DNA of 64,000 nt, taken from positions 620,001 to 684,000 of the forward strand of contig NZ_JANFLT010000005.1 in assembly GCF_024385505.1 (NCBI RefSeq), in the 5' to 3' direction. The stretch comes from Arthrobacter zhaoxinii. GTDB lineage: Bacteria; Actinomycetota; Actinomycetes; Actinomycetales; Micrococcaceae. The notes beneath the pieces are model-generated. The model was not told where the DNA came from. It did not search any database and was given only the letters and a program-made list of their open reading frames with translations. The position numbers and the translations under genes were made by a program. Shown piece by piece: positions 28,353 to 37,123 of this stretch (positions within the stretch are counted from its first letter, which is position 1; every line of letters begins with the position of its first letter).

Positions 28353-28442
28353 ATGCAGGCGTGGAATCGGACCTCACCGTTTAGTCAGTCGTTGGTCGGG
28401 CGTCCTCCCCACCGCGGTGCCGGACGAACGCCTGCCGCATGA
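28353..28442 (+). CDS. Mini-ORF coupled to the ROK regulator start
   Basis: A 29-residue reading frame starting at ATG 28353 immediately after GGGGGAAG, the best ribosome site in this gap. Its stop (TGA at 28440) overlaps the ROK ATG (ATGA). The ROK gene itself has no recognisable ribosome site. This is consistent with translational coupling through a leader peptide; the encoded peptide (basic, starting MQAWNRTSPF) resembles nothing known to me. It is not in the ROK frame, so a +1 frameshift would be needed for it to be an N-terminal extension. Confidence 0.4.
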   Translation: MQAWNRTSPFSQSLVGRPPHRGAGRTPAA

Positions 28443-29674
28443 CTTCCGCAGCACAGGGCAAAAACACGGCACGCACGTATCTCGGCAGCAACAGGGATTC
28501 GAACCGCCAGCACAACCTCTCAACAGTGCTGCAGCTCGTGCACTCCACCGCTGGCGTATCCCGCGCCCAGCTCACGCGGACCACTGGACTCAACCGTTCC
28601 ACCATTGGGGCGCTGGTCTCCGAGCTGTCACAGCTGGGGCTGGTGGTCGAAAGTGACATTGACCAGGCCCAGCAGCACGGCCGTCCGAGCAGGATGATCG
28701 AGCCGAGTCCCGCCACCCTGGCCTTGTCCGTCAACCCGGACGTCGACGTCGTCAGCGTTGCCCTGGTCTCCCTGGGCGGCCGCATCGTCAACGCGGTCCG
28801 TTTCCACACCGTCAGGGCTCCGTCAGTTATCGAAGTGGTGAATATCGTGTCCGCGGTCTACACCGGAATGCGGACTGCGCTGCCGCCCGGGCACCGCGTC
28901 GTGGGTGTCGGACTCGCCGTTCCCGGGCTGGTGGAACCCGGCGGCGGAAAAGTCATAGAGGCACCGCATCTCGGCTGGCGGGACGAGCCGCTTCCCGCAC
29001 TGCTCAGCGACGCGCTCCAGCTGAAGACAGTCAGCGCCAACGACGCCGTAGTGGGTGCCATTGCACAGGCGGCCTTTGGAGCCGGGCAGGATGTTCCGGA
29101 TCTGGCGTACCTCTACGGCGGGGCAAGCGGGATTGGCGGCGGAATCATGAGCGGCGGCCATCTGCTGAGGGGTGCAACCGGGTTCGCCGGGCAGCTGGGC
29201 CACACACATGTGCGCACAAACGGTGCCGCATGCACCTGCGGTTCCCGTGGCTGCCTCGAGGCCGAGGTCACCAGGGAAGCGCTCATCGAGGCAATCGGGC
29301 TGCCGGCCGGCGAGACCGAGAACCTTGAAGAAATCCTCATGGAAAAGCTTATGGACGGATCCGACGCCGATGGGGTGCGTTCGGTGATCCAGCGGCAGAT
29401 CGAATTGCTCGCTGTGGGATTGAAAACAGTGATCAGCCTCGTCAACCCCTCAGTGGTGGTGCTGGGAGGGTTCCTTCGCATCTTGGTGCGTGCCGCGCCC
29501 GGCGCCCTGGACGAGGCGCTGCACGGGCCCGGAACCCGCGGGCCCTGGGACAACGTGAGAATCGAGCTTGCTCCGCTTGGGGACGATCCCATCCTGATAG
29601 GAGCAGCGGAGCTGGTTTTCGAACCCCTGCTGTCAGATCCGGCAGGCTTCCTGCAAACGCCGGCAGACGAATAA
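28439..29674 (+). CDS. ROK family transcriptional regulator
   Basis: A 411-residue ROK repressor. N-terminal winged helix-turn-helix (about residues 25-80: STAGVSRAQLTRTTGLNRSTIGALVSELSQLGLV), then a sugar-kinase-like domain with VGVGLAVPGLVEPGGG, the NDAVVGAIAQA and CTCGSRGCLEAEV zinc-type cysteine cluster of NagC/XylR-like proteins. The effector is probably a sugar or sugar phosphate imported by the ABC transporter beside it. Closed by a very strong terminator. Whether it is a repressor or activator is not seen. Confidence 0.9.
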   Translation: MTSAAQGKNTARTYLGSNRDSNRQHNLSTVLQLVHSTAGVSRAQLTRTTGLNRSTIGALVSELSQLGLVVESDIDQAQQHGRPSRMIEPSPATLALSVNPDVDVVSVALVSLGGRIVNAVRFHTVRAPSVIEVVNIVSAVYTGMRTALPPGHRVVGVGLAVPGLVEPGGGKVIEAPHLGWRDEPLPALLSDALQLKTVSANDAVVGAIAQAAFGAGQDVPDLAYLYGGASGIGGGIMSGGHLLRGATGFAGQLGHTHVRTNGAACTCGSRGCLEAEVTREALIEAIGLPAGETENLEEILMEKLMDGSDADGVRSVIQRQIELLAVGLKTVISLVNPSVVVLGGFLRILVRAAPGALDEALHGPGTRGPWDNVRIELAPLGDDPILIGAAELVFEPLLSDPAGFLQTPADE

Positions 29675-29685
29675 CAGCGTTCAAG

Positions 29686-29728
29686 GGAAAGGACCCTGTG
29701 CCGGGTTTCCCGGCACAGGGTCCTTTCC
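29686..29728 (+). terminator. Strong terminator after the ROK regulator
   Basis: A perfect 20-bp inverted repeat (29686-29705 against 29709-29728) with a 3-base TTT loop, containing AAAGGACCCTGTGCCGGG. The adenines of one arm supply a T-rich end on each strand, so it may also end the convergent sugar-dehydrogenase transcript. Confidence 0.9.
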
Positions 29729-29755
29729 TGCTTATGCTCCGTATTCCAGCAAACG

Positions 29756-31957
29756 TTAGTTGGAGGGAGTCAGAACAACTTCGGCAGTACCGGTCAACGG
29801 ACCCGTTCCACCATCACCCGCATCGGTGTAGGAAGCACTGAAAACGCCCGACAGATTGTCGACGGCGGGATCATGCCCCTCCGGCACGGTGGTGGTGATG
29901 GTCCCGGTGCAGCCCGAGGTGCTCGTCTGCGGGTGGCCGTGGGCGTCGTGACCCAGAATGTAGGTGACCTGGACACTCGAGCAATCCACCGGCTGGTCAT
30001 CTGTGACAAGGACTTCGTAGCTGACGGTGTCACCGAATTGGAAGGTTTGACCAGCAACAGGCGTCACGAACTCCACCACCGGCGCCTGGTTGCCTACTTC
30101 AACAACAACCTCCGCGGACGAGGACTTGCCCCCGTGCCTGCCGCCCCGATCGGTCACCTGAAGGCTTGCCCTGTAGGTCCCGATCTCTTCATAGGTGTAC
30201 GTCGGATTGGGGTCCCGCGAGTCCACCACTCCATCGGAGTTGAAGTCCCATGCGTAGCGCAGCCTGTCGCCGTCGGCGTCCGTTGTGCCCGCGCTGGAGA
30301 ACTGGACGGTCAGGGGCGGCAGGCCCACCGTGGGAGTACCGGAAGCCACGGCTACCGGGCTGTGGTTCCCGCCCTCGCCGATGTAGTCGATGCGGGAGAG
30401 CTGGGCGTCCGGGTTCTCACCGAAATAACCGTCACCGTACTCCAGCACATACATCGCGCCGTCAGGGCCGAACTCCATATCCATGGGGTTGTCGACCACG
30501 ATCGAGCTGACAACGTCCTCGATCGAGACGAGCTCACCCCTCCTCATGGTCATCGCCTTGATGTAGTCACGTGTCCACTCGTACATGAACGACTTGCCGT
30601 CGTAGTATCGCGGCCAGGCAACGGAATCCCGGCCCTTGCTCGCCCTCTTATCGAAGTTGTAGACCGGGCCGGCCATCGGGCCGATTCCGCCGGTCCCCAG
30701 TTCCGGGAAGGTCTCGGAAACGTCGTAGGAATACCAGACCTCAGGCTGGGCTACCGGGGGCAACTCGCGCAGGCCCGTGTTGTTGGGCGACTCATTGACG
30801 GGTGCCGAACAGTCGAACGCCGCACCGGAGGTATTGGTGGCGAAGTCGTAGTCCACATAAGGGAGCTCCGCGGTGGCGCAGTAGGGCCAGCCGTAGTTGG
30901 ACGGCTCTGTCACAACTGCCCATTTGCCGGTTCCTGCCGGACCCCGGAGTGGATCGGCGGTGCCGGCGTCGGGTGAATAATCCGCGATGAAGAGCTCGCC
31001 GGTTTTCCGGTCCAGTTCAATCCGGAACGGGTTGCGCAGTCCCATGACGTAGATTTCAGGACGGGTGAGTGGAGTCCCCCGCCTGAAGAGGTTTCCCCTG
31101 GGGATGGTGTATCCGCCGTCCCTTTGGGGGGTTATCCGCAACACCTTGCCGCGGAGATCGTTTGTGTTGGCTGAGGTCCGCTGGGCATCGTATGCCGGGT
31201 TGCTTTCGGGCCGTTCGTCGAGCGGGCTGTAGCCGCCCGACGAGAAGGGATTGGTGTCGTCGCCCGTAGAGAGGTAAAGGTTCCCCTGGGCGTCGAAGAC
31301 AATGTCGCCCCCAACATGGCAGCAGAGGCCACGGTCTACGGGAACCTCCAGCATCCGCTGTTCGCTGGCCAGGTCGATGGTGGCACCGTCGAACCGGAAC
31401 CTCGACAGCTGGAGGTAGCCCTTGAAGGGCTCAAAATCCTCCGGCGTACCCGTGGCAGGCGCATCGCCTTCATTGACACCCGGGGTCGCCGGATCATCAA
31501 CCGGCGTATCCAGGGGCGGGGAATAATACATGTAGACCCAGTTGTGGCCTCTATGCCCGAACTTCGGATCAATCGCGATGCTCTGCAGACCTTCTTCGTC
31601 ATGCTCATAGACGTCGATTGTCCCCGCGAGGGTATTGAGGCCCGTCGAGGAATCGTTCAGCCATACCTCACCCTGGCGGGTGGTGTGCAGGACGTCCTTA
31701 TTGGGCAGCACCGCAAGGTCGACAGGTTCGCCCGGGAAATCGTTGAGGGTTACTTTCTGGAACGCCGAGTCCGGCGGAGGTGTTGCGGGTGCTCCCGGCC
31801 GCGGCTTCGCCTGTGCCGGAGCTACCGCAAGCGATACGGCCATCAGCGCGGCCAGCGCCAGCGCCATGCTGCCGCGACGTGCACGTTTGGCCGAGGTTTT
31901 GCTGGCATCCGTCCGATGCCCGGGTGATTGGGCTAACCCGCGTCTTGTGACTGTCAT
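29756..31957 (-). CDS. Secreted PQQ-type sugar dehydrogenase with PKD domain
   Basis: A 733-residue exported protein. A long basic N-terminus and hydrophobic segment (about residues 30-50, ending APAQAKP) form the signal peptide. Residues ~70-530 form a glucose/sorbosone-dehydrogenase-type beta propeller: GLQSIAIDPKFG, RGLCCHVGGDIVFDAQGNLYLSTGDDTNPF (key pieces LCCHVGGD and YLSTGDD), then YVMGLRNPFRIELD and PMDMEFGPDGAMYVLEYG. A PKD domain follows (about 540-620, YAWDFNSDG and YTYEEIGTY), then a beta-rich C-terminal domain. Known relatives oxidise sugars outside the cell with PQQ. No catalytic ThuA domain, no PQQ biosynthesis genes here. Divergent promoter region upstream holds an operator-like repeat. 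Confidence 0.85.
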   Translation of the reverse strand: MTVTRRGLAQSPGHRTDASKTSAKRARRGSMALALAALMAVSLAVAPAQAKPRPGAPATPPPDSAFQKVTLNDFPGEPVDLAVLPNKDVLHTTRQGEVWLNDSSTGLNTLAGTIDVYEHDEEGLQSIAIDPKFGHRGHNWVYMYYSPPLDTPVDDPATPGVNEGDAPATGTPEDFEPFKGYLQLSRFRFDGATIDLASEQRMLEVPVDRGLCCHVGGDIVFDAQGNLYLSTGDDTNPFSSGGYSPLDERPESNPAYDAQRTSANTNDLRGKVLRITPQRDGGYTIPRGNLFRRGTPLTRPEIYVMGLRNPFRIELDRKTGELFIADYSPDAGTADPLRGPAGTGKWAVVTEPSNYGWPYCATAELPYVDYDFATNTSGAAFDCSAPVNESPNNTGLRELPPVAQPEVWYSYDVSETFPELGTGGIGPMAGPVYNFDKRASKGRDSVAWPRYYDGKSFMYEWTRDYIKAMTMRRGELVSIEDVVSSIVVDNPMDMEFGPDGAMYVLEYGDGYFGENPDAQLSRIDYIGEGGNHSPVAVASGTPTVGLPPLTVQFSSAGTTDADGDRLRYAWDFNSDGVVDSRDPNPTYTYEEIGTYRASLQVTDRGGRHGGKSSSAEVVVEVGNQAPVVEFVTPVAGQTFQFGDTVSYEVLVTDDQPVDCSSVQVTYILGHDAHGHPQTSTSGCTGTITTTVPEGHDPAVDNLSGVFSASYTDAGDGGTGPLTGTAEVVLTPSN

Positions 31958-32178
31958 CGCTCTCTCTTCTCGCCATTGAGGGACCCGGACGAGCCGGAGT
32001 CAGGTTCGATGAACGGTAACGGAGGCCCACCCCAAGCGCCAGTGGTTTGAAAAAACAAAGCCAGCTTTCAAAAACACTCTTTACACCCGCTCCCCCGACG
32101 AGCGCACAACAAAGCCGTTCCAAGCGTTCGGAGTGATTCGAAGGGTTTGTTGTTTGATAAATAAAAGTCAGCTGATGC
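31958..32178. promoter_or_regulatory. Promoter region of the sugar-dehydrogenase gene
   Basis: 221 bp between the sugar dehydrogenase start and the EboF-like stop. AT-rich for this genome. TTTGAAA (32046-32052) and TTTCAAA (32066-32072) form an inverted repeat with centres 20 bp apart, suitable for a dimeric repressor such as a ROK protein. No confident -35/-10 pair is identified. Confidence 0.4.
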
Positions 32179-33579
32179 TCATTCAGGAAGTCCCTGTGTC
32201 TGGAGGACGAGGGATTTTACCGCTGCAGCAGGGATAGGCTTCCCCCCGCGCATCAGCTCTTCGACAAAAGGCGGCAGCCGGTCCTCGGAAGAGATCACCA
32301 CCGGAGTGCTGTTGCGGGAGCCGGGAAGCCTTCCGTGCGTCCCCCGGACGTGCGCCGGGTTCAAGGGCACGGTGCTCATGGCATAGCGCAGCCCGGCTTT
32401 TTTCCTGAGCAGGTTCAGGCCTGCCTTGGCCTTCGCGAGCTTGTCAGCCGGGTCGAAGAAGAGTTCGCCCGGGTCATATCCCGGCTTTCGATGGATATCC
32501 ACGCCGCGTGCGTATTCGGGCGCACGGGCATCGTCCAGCCAGAAATAGTACGTGAACCAGGCGCCCGGCTCGGCAATGACGACGAGCTCTCCGGACCGCT
32601 CATGGTCCAGCCCGTACCTCGCCTGGGCATGACGGTCCAGGACTTCATCGATCCCCCGGGTCGCCCTGAGGATATCCGCCGTACGGGCAACGTCGCCTGC
32701 ATCCTGAACGTAAACGTGCGCCACCTGGTGGTCCGCGACGGCAAAGGCGCGGGAGGCCCACGTATCCAGTTGCTCCTTCCCGTCCTGCACATAGACCTCC
32801 AGCAGGCCCTCCCTGCGCAGGACCCGGTTGATGTCCACGGGTAAGTGCGCGTCTTCGATCCCGTACTCGGCCACAGCGATGACCGCGTACCCGTGGAACC
32901 CGGCTTCATCCAGCAAGGGAGCAAGTGCTGCATCGAGCTCGGCAGCGGCGCGGGCGGCCTGGGGATGGGTGGGGCCAAAACGCTGCAGGTCATAATCGAG
33001 ATGCGGAAGATACGCCATGAGGAGCTCAGGTGCCTGGCTTCGCATGACGTGCTTTGTGGACTCAATGATCCATTGCGTCGATTGAATACCGGCGCCCGGG
33101 CCCCAGTACTGGAACAGCGGAAATTCGCCGTTTCGGGACACTAATTCGTCATGCAGCGCCGGTGGACGGATATAGGCGTCCGGAGATTTCCTTCCGTCCG
33201 CGTGATAGATCGGGCGGGGAGTTATTGTTATGTCCGTTGTCATGCCCATGGCGTACCACCAGCAGATGTTGCCGGCGCGGTAATCCGGATCTTTGCGCCG
33301 GGCACTTTCCCAGATCTTTTCCCCGGCGACCAGCTTGTTGTGCTGGCGCCAAAAGAAGACGTCCCCCAATTCGCGGAAATACCAGCCGTTGCCGACAATC
33401 CCGTGTTCCGACGGCGCCAGGCCGGTGAGCATAGTGGACTGGACTGTGCAGGTGACGGCCGGAAGGACGGTAGCCAGTTCGGATGACCACCCCGCCGCAG
33501 CGAGTTTGGACAGACGGGGCATGTGCCGCAGTGACAGGGCAGTGAGTCCCACGACGTCGAGCAGCAGTACCGGTTTCAA
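32179..33579 (-). CDS. EboF-like alkaline-phosphatase superfamily phosphodiesterase
   Basis: A 466-residue nucleotide-pyrophosphatase/phosphodiesterase fold (Phosphodiest). Asp8 in MKPVLLLDVVG is the first metal ligand; PAVTCTVQSTMLTG carries the threonine nucleophile and the HGIVGNGW segment the next ligand; FGYGIEDAH-like IAVAEYGIEDAHLPVD and HQVAHVYVQD later give the C-terminal metal ligands. In the ebo metabolite-traffic clusters this is EboF. Starts at TTG after an excellent AAGGAG site and lies 9 bp after EboE. Last gene of the operon. Confidence 0.8.
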   Translation of the reverse strand: MKPVLLLDVVGLTALSLRHMPRLSKLAAAGWSSELATVLPAVTCTVQSTMLTGLAPSEHGIVGNGWYFRELGDVFFWRQHNKLVAGEKIWESARRKDPDYRAGNICWWYAMGMTTDITITPRPIYHADGRKSPDAYIRPPALHDELVSRNGEFPLFQYWGPGAGIQSTQWIIESTKHVMRSQAPELLMAYLPHLDYDLQRFGPTHPQAARAAAELDAALAPLLDEAGFHGYAVIAVAEYGIEDAHLPVDINRVLRREGLLEVYVQDGKEQLDTWASRAFAVADHQVAHVYVQDAGDVARTADILRATRGIDEVLDRHAQARYGLDHERSGELVVIAEPGAWFTYYFWLDDARAPEYARGVDIHRKPGYDPGELFFDPADKLAKAKAGLNLLRKKAGLRYAMSTVPLNPAHVRGTHGRLPGSRNSTPVVISSEDRLPPFVEELMRGGKPIPAAAVKSLVLQTQGLPE

Positions 33580-33588
33580 GGGTTCTCC

Positions 33589-34737
33589 TTAGGTCTCCAG
33601 GGGTATGCATGGCTGTCGTGGCGCCGGAGCCAGGAGGCGGGACCGGGCCCAGGCGATTTCTCCTGCTATTCCTTCCACGAGATCGGCTTGTTTCCCGGGC
33701 AGGACACTCCAGGTGTAGGTTTCAATGTCCAGGTGCGCTTCCTTCCCGTACGGCAGGCTGCCGACTTCAGCCACAGTCATTTCCAGCACCTCAACCGTCG
33801 TCTCCAGCGGAAGGGCCGGCACCAGGTGCAGCGGCATGTGGAAATGGACTCTCCATGGGCCTCTGCCCGGCAGCTCGCTGAGCGCCTCCGGCAAGTCGTC
33901 TGCCTTCAGGACGGTCCCGTCGCGTCGCAGCTCCCGGACCTGGTGCAGGTAGCGCGGTTCCGCGAATGCCTCGAGCGCGGTGCGGGCGGCCGCATCTGCG
34001 GGCGCGGCCACGTGCAGTGCGGCGGAAGCTTGGACTTTAACGATGCGCAGGCCCGCTGCCCCCACGCTGCGGACAGCTGCAACCGGGTCGGCGAAGGACA
34101 CCGCCAGGTGGCAGGTGTCTATGCACAGGCCGACGTAATCGGGATCGATGCCTCCCGGGATGCGCGCTTTCAGCCATTCCGCAACATCCGAGACAGTATC
34201 GAGCACGCATCCCGGTTCCGGTTCCACAGCTATGCGGACCGTCTTCCCCGTGCGCTCCTTCAGCGTTCGCAGACCTTCACACAGCTCAGCGAACGCCATA
34301 ACGGCGGCGTCGTCGTCGTCGGCCGTCCAGGGATCACGCCACCCCAGAGGCAGCGTGGAGATTGACCCCGGGGTGCCGTCCGGCAGCAGGGCGGCAAGGA
34401 CCTCCGCGCACTCCAGCGTGTACTGCAACCGCTCCCGCTGTGCCCACGTGGGCCTGTACACGTCTGTCTTCACTACCTCGTTGTGGAAGCCGCCGTAGGG
34501 AAATGCGTTCAAGGTATGGATCTGCAGGCCCTGCTCGGAGAGGACCTCCCGAAGCACAGCGATGTCCGCGGCGCTTCCCGCCAGACGGCCGGCGAGCCCT
34601 GCAGGCAGCCACAGCCCTACACCGAGAACGTCCAGTCCTGCCCTGCGGCGGACAGGGCCGGCATAGTTTCGGAGCTGCCGGATGACCCCGTCGAGATCCT
34701 CCGCCGGATGCACGTTGGTGCAGTAGGAAAGCTGCAT
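33589..34737 (-). CDS. eboE: EboE-like sugar isomerase/epimerase (TIM barrel)
   Basis: A 382-residue xylose-isomerase-like TIM barrel with the EboE opening YCTNVHPAEDLDGV and the later TLNAFPYGGFHNEVVK and VEPEPGCVLDTVSDVAEWL. EboE is a named family of ebo/edb clusters in cyanobacteria, pseudomonads and actinobacteria, thought to take part in transport or processing of a metabolite precursor; the reaction is unknown. Metal-binding residues typical of sugar isomerases are partly kept (VEPE, CIDTCHLA). Its ATG overlaps the EboB-like stop (ATGA), marking tight coupling. Confidence 0.85.
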   Translation of the reverse strand: MQLSYCTNVHPAEDLDGVIRQLRNYAGPVRRRAGLDVLGVGLWLPAGLAGRLAGSAADIAVLREVLSEQGLQIHTLNAFPYGGFHNEVVKTDVYRPTWAQRERLQYTLECAEVLAALLPDGTPGSISTLPLGWRDPWTADDDDAAVMAFAELCEGLRTLKERTGKTVRIAVEPEPGCVLDTVSDVAEWLKARIPGGIDPDYVGLCIDTCHLAVSFADPVAAVRSVGAAGLRIVKVQASAALHVAAPADAAARTALEAFAEPRYLHQVRELRRDGTVLKADDLPEALSELPGRGPWRVHFHMPLHLVPALPLETTVEVLEMTVAEVGSLPYGKEAHLDIETYTWSVLPGKQADLVEGIAGEIAWARSRLLAPAPRQPCIPLET

Positions 34738-35615
34738 CAGGCGCGGACACCCCGCAGCAGTGAGTTACCTTCGAACGTAGCCCCCGCTCCCCCGAGGTCA
34801 GCGCCGTCGAAACCGGGGATCGGTTCGAGGATCAGCTGTCCGCTCTGGCCGTAGAAGTCGACCGGATTCTGCCACAGGACCCGGTCGACGTCGTCCGCCG
34901 AGAACCCACCGGTGAGCATGGCTCTCGCCGTGCTCACCGTCTTGAGCGGGTCGGACTTGCCCCAGTCCGCCGCAGAGTTAACCAGCACCTTGTCGGTTCC
35001 ATACTCGTGGAGGATCGCGACCAGGCGTTGCTCGTCCATCTTGGTGTCCGGGTAGATGGAGAACCCCATCCAGGCTCCGGCGTCCTTCACCATGCCTACG
35101 TTCGTCTCATTGAGGTGGTCCACCACAACCATCGAAGGAGGAAGCGCTGACTCACGAATGATGTCCAGTGTGCGGCGCGTGCCCTGGAGCTTCTCCCGGT
35201 GCGGGGTGTGCACCAGCGCGGGGAGGGAAAACTCGTGGGCCAGTTCCAGTTGGCGGATGAACGCCTTATCCTCGGCGGGGGTCATTGAGTCAAAGCCGAT
35301 CTCTCCGACCGCCACGACGCCTTCCTTCGCCAGGTACCGGGGAATCTCGTCCAGGACGGGCACGCATCTGGGATCGTTTGCTTCCTTGGGGTTGAGGGCG
35401 ATCGTGGCGTGGTGGCGGATTCCAAACTGGGAGGCCCGGAACCGCTCCCAGCCCAGCAGGGAATCAAAATAGTCGATGAACGATCCAACGCTGGTCCTGG
35501 GCTGTCCCAGCCAGAAGGCGGGCTCGACCAGTGCCCGCACCCCGTTGGCGTAGAGCGCGGCATAGTCATCGGTCGTGCGGCTGGTCATGTGGATATGCGG
35601 ATCGAATATGCGCAT
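34737..35615 (-). CDS. EboB-like TatD-family hydrolase
   Basis: A 292-residue amidohydrolase-type protein. The N-terminal metal motif is FDPHIHM, then VGEIGFDSM, LVHTPH and DHLNETN, which supply the histidine and aspartate ligands of TatD-like hydrolases. In ebo clusters EboB has this fold. Position and context define the family: 4-bp overlap with EboE and 2-bp gap from the EboA fusion. A role on an imported or exported metabolite is inferred; DNase activity is unlikely. Confidence 0.8.
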   Translation of the reverse strand: MRIFDPHIHMTSRTTDDYAALYANGVRALVEPAFWLGQPRTSVGSFIDYFDSLLGWERFRASQFGIRHHATIALNPKEANDPRCVPVLDEIPRYLAKEGVVAVGEIGFDSMTPAEDKAFIRQLELAHEFSLPALVHTPHREKLQGTRRTLDIIRESALPPSMVVVDHLNETNVGMVKDAGAWMGFSIYPDTKMDEQRLVAILHEYGTDKVLVNSAADWGKSDPLKTVSTARAMLTGGFSADDVDRVLWQNPVDFYGQSGQLILEPIPGFDGADLGGAGATFEGNSLLRGVRA

Positions 35616-35617
35616 GG

Positions 35618-37123
35618 CTAGGACTCCTTACGAGAGACGGTGGGACTGGCTGCACGGTTCAGCAGGAGAACGACGTCGTCGGGTACCGGACGTCCCGCAG
35701 CCTGCCGTTCGGCGGCGAAATCGGCGGCCATGCGCGCCAGTTCATCGTCCGCTCGATCGTCCAGATCGGTGACGGCGGCAAGGCTGACCCCCATGAAGAC
35801 CAGTTTCAGGACAGCGTGGCGCCAGTTGTGCTGATCAAGGTAGGCAGCCGCGAAAGGGCCGACGGCGGCCGCCACGAGCCCGGTCTCGTTCGTCCGCAGC
35901 GCCTCAACCGTCAGCCGCAGGCCCGCTGCCAGGACCGGTGCCGGCAGGTCCGGATCCTCAGCTGCCAGTGATCCCAGTCCCCTAAGCACGCCACGTCGTT
36001 CCGAGGAGTCCCCCCGGTCATAAAGCGAAAGGACGGTCCCGGCCAGGTCTTCCGGGGGGAGAAACTGTTTCAGGCGCCGAATGAGCTCGCCGCGGGCATA
36101 ATCGCTGCTGCTGCCATGGAGAACCCCCGTGGGATCGGTGTCAGGGTGCACCGGACTTCGGCCCACCCTGCGACCGGCTGCCACGAAGATTCCAGGCAGG
36201 GCCCCGGGATCTGCGGCGATCCTGCCCGTACTTTCCTGCAGCCACTGTTCCGCTGCCTGGCTGGCCTGCACATCCCGCCAGGCGGCCTGCAGCGCGGCCA
36301 TGCTCCGGACCGCCAGGCCCGGGGCATCGAAGGAGTGGCGGGGCAGCTCCACCGCGGCCACGCCGCGGTAATCCAGTTCCGCCAGCGTTGCCAGAGCGAG
36401 CGGAACGTCGACCTCCCCCTCGCCGAACGGAAGGTGTTCGTGGGCAGCGGATCGCATGTCGTCGAGCTGGACGTTGGCCAGCAGCTCTCCGGCTTCCATC
36501 AGCGCACCGCGCACGCCTCCGGGCTCAACCACCACGCAGTGTCCGATGTCGACGGTCACCCTGAGTCCTCGCGGATTGCCGAGCCGTCGCCGAAGCTCGA
36601 GCGCATCGGCGACCGTCTCTACGAGCATCCCGGGTTCCGGCTCAATGGCGAGCAGGACCCCGTTTTCGGCGGCGTGTCCGAGGACCTCGGCGACCCGTGT
36701 TTCCAGCCGCTGCCAACCGGACTCGGGGCTGGTTCCCGGAGGCAGGATCCCCGAAAAGAAGGAGACGCATTCGGCGTCGAGCACCGCCGCGATGTCTACC
36801 GCGCGGCGCAGGAAATCGACACGGGCGGCGGCCTCTTCGTCAACGAGAGCGGGGCGGTGCTTCTCACGGCGGTTGAGCAGGAATCGCGTTCCCGTCTCTA
36901 TGACCAGGCGAAGCTCCAGCTCGTCGAGACGGCTGCGCAGGCTGCTCAGCCGGGCGTCCAGGTCAGGGGCGAACGGGTCGAGGTGGGGATGGCCGAGGGT
37001 CAGGGCCACGGACCCGTAGCCGAGTTCGTGCAGCAGCTCCAGTACGTCGGACAGGGGATGGTCCGTGAAGCCGTTGGTACCGTACCCGATGCTGAAGGGA
37101 ACCGGCGATGCCATGGTGGTCAT
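35618..37123 (-). CDS. TIM-barrel isomerase fused to an EboA domain
   Basis: A 501-residue two-domain protein starting at ATG 37123 (ATGA overlap with the UbiA gene). Residues ~8-285 are a sugar phosphate isomerase/epimerase TIM barrel (FSIGYGTNGF, AIEPEPGMLVETV, VTVDIGHCVVVEP, VAAVELPRHSF). Residues ~290-490 correspond to EboA: helical, with RLTVEALRTNETG and HNWRHAVLKLVFMGV near the end. In cyanobacteria EboA is a separate small protein of unknown function. The fusion links an epimerase activity to it directly. Confidence 0.8.
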   Translation of the reverse strand: MTTMASPVPFSIGYGTNGFTDHPLSDVLELLHELGYGSVALTLGHPHLDPFAPDLDARLSSLRSRLDELELRLVIETGTRFLLNRREKHRPALVDEEAAARVDFLRRAVDIAAVLDAECVSFFSGILPPGTSPESGWQRLETRVAEVLGHAAENGVLLAIEPEPGMLVETVADALELRRRLGNPRGLRVTVDIGHCVVVEPGGVRGALMEAGELLANVQLDDMRSAAHEHLPFGEGEVDVPLALATLAELDYRGVAAVELPRHSFDAPGLAVRSMAALQAAWRDVQASQAAEQWLQESTGRIAADPGALPGIFVAAGRRVGRSPVHPDTDPTGVLHGSSSDYARGELIRRLKQFLPPEDLAGTVLSLYDRGDSSERRGVLRGLGSLAAEDPDLPAPVLAAGLRLTVEALRTNETGLVAAAVGPFAAAYLDQHNWRHAVLKLVFMGVSLAAVTDLDDRADDELARMAADFAAERQAAGRPVPDDVVLLLNRAASPTVSRKES

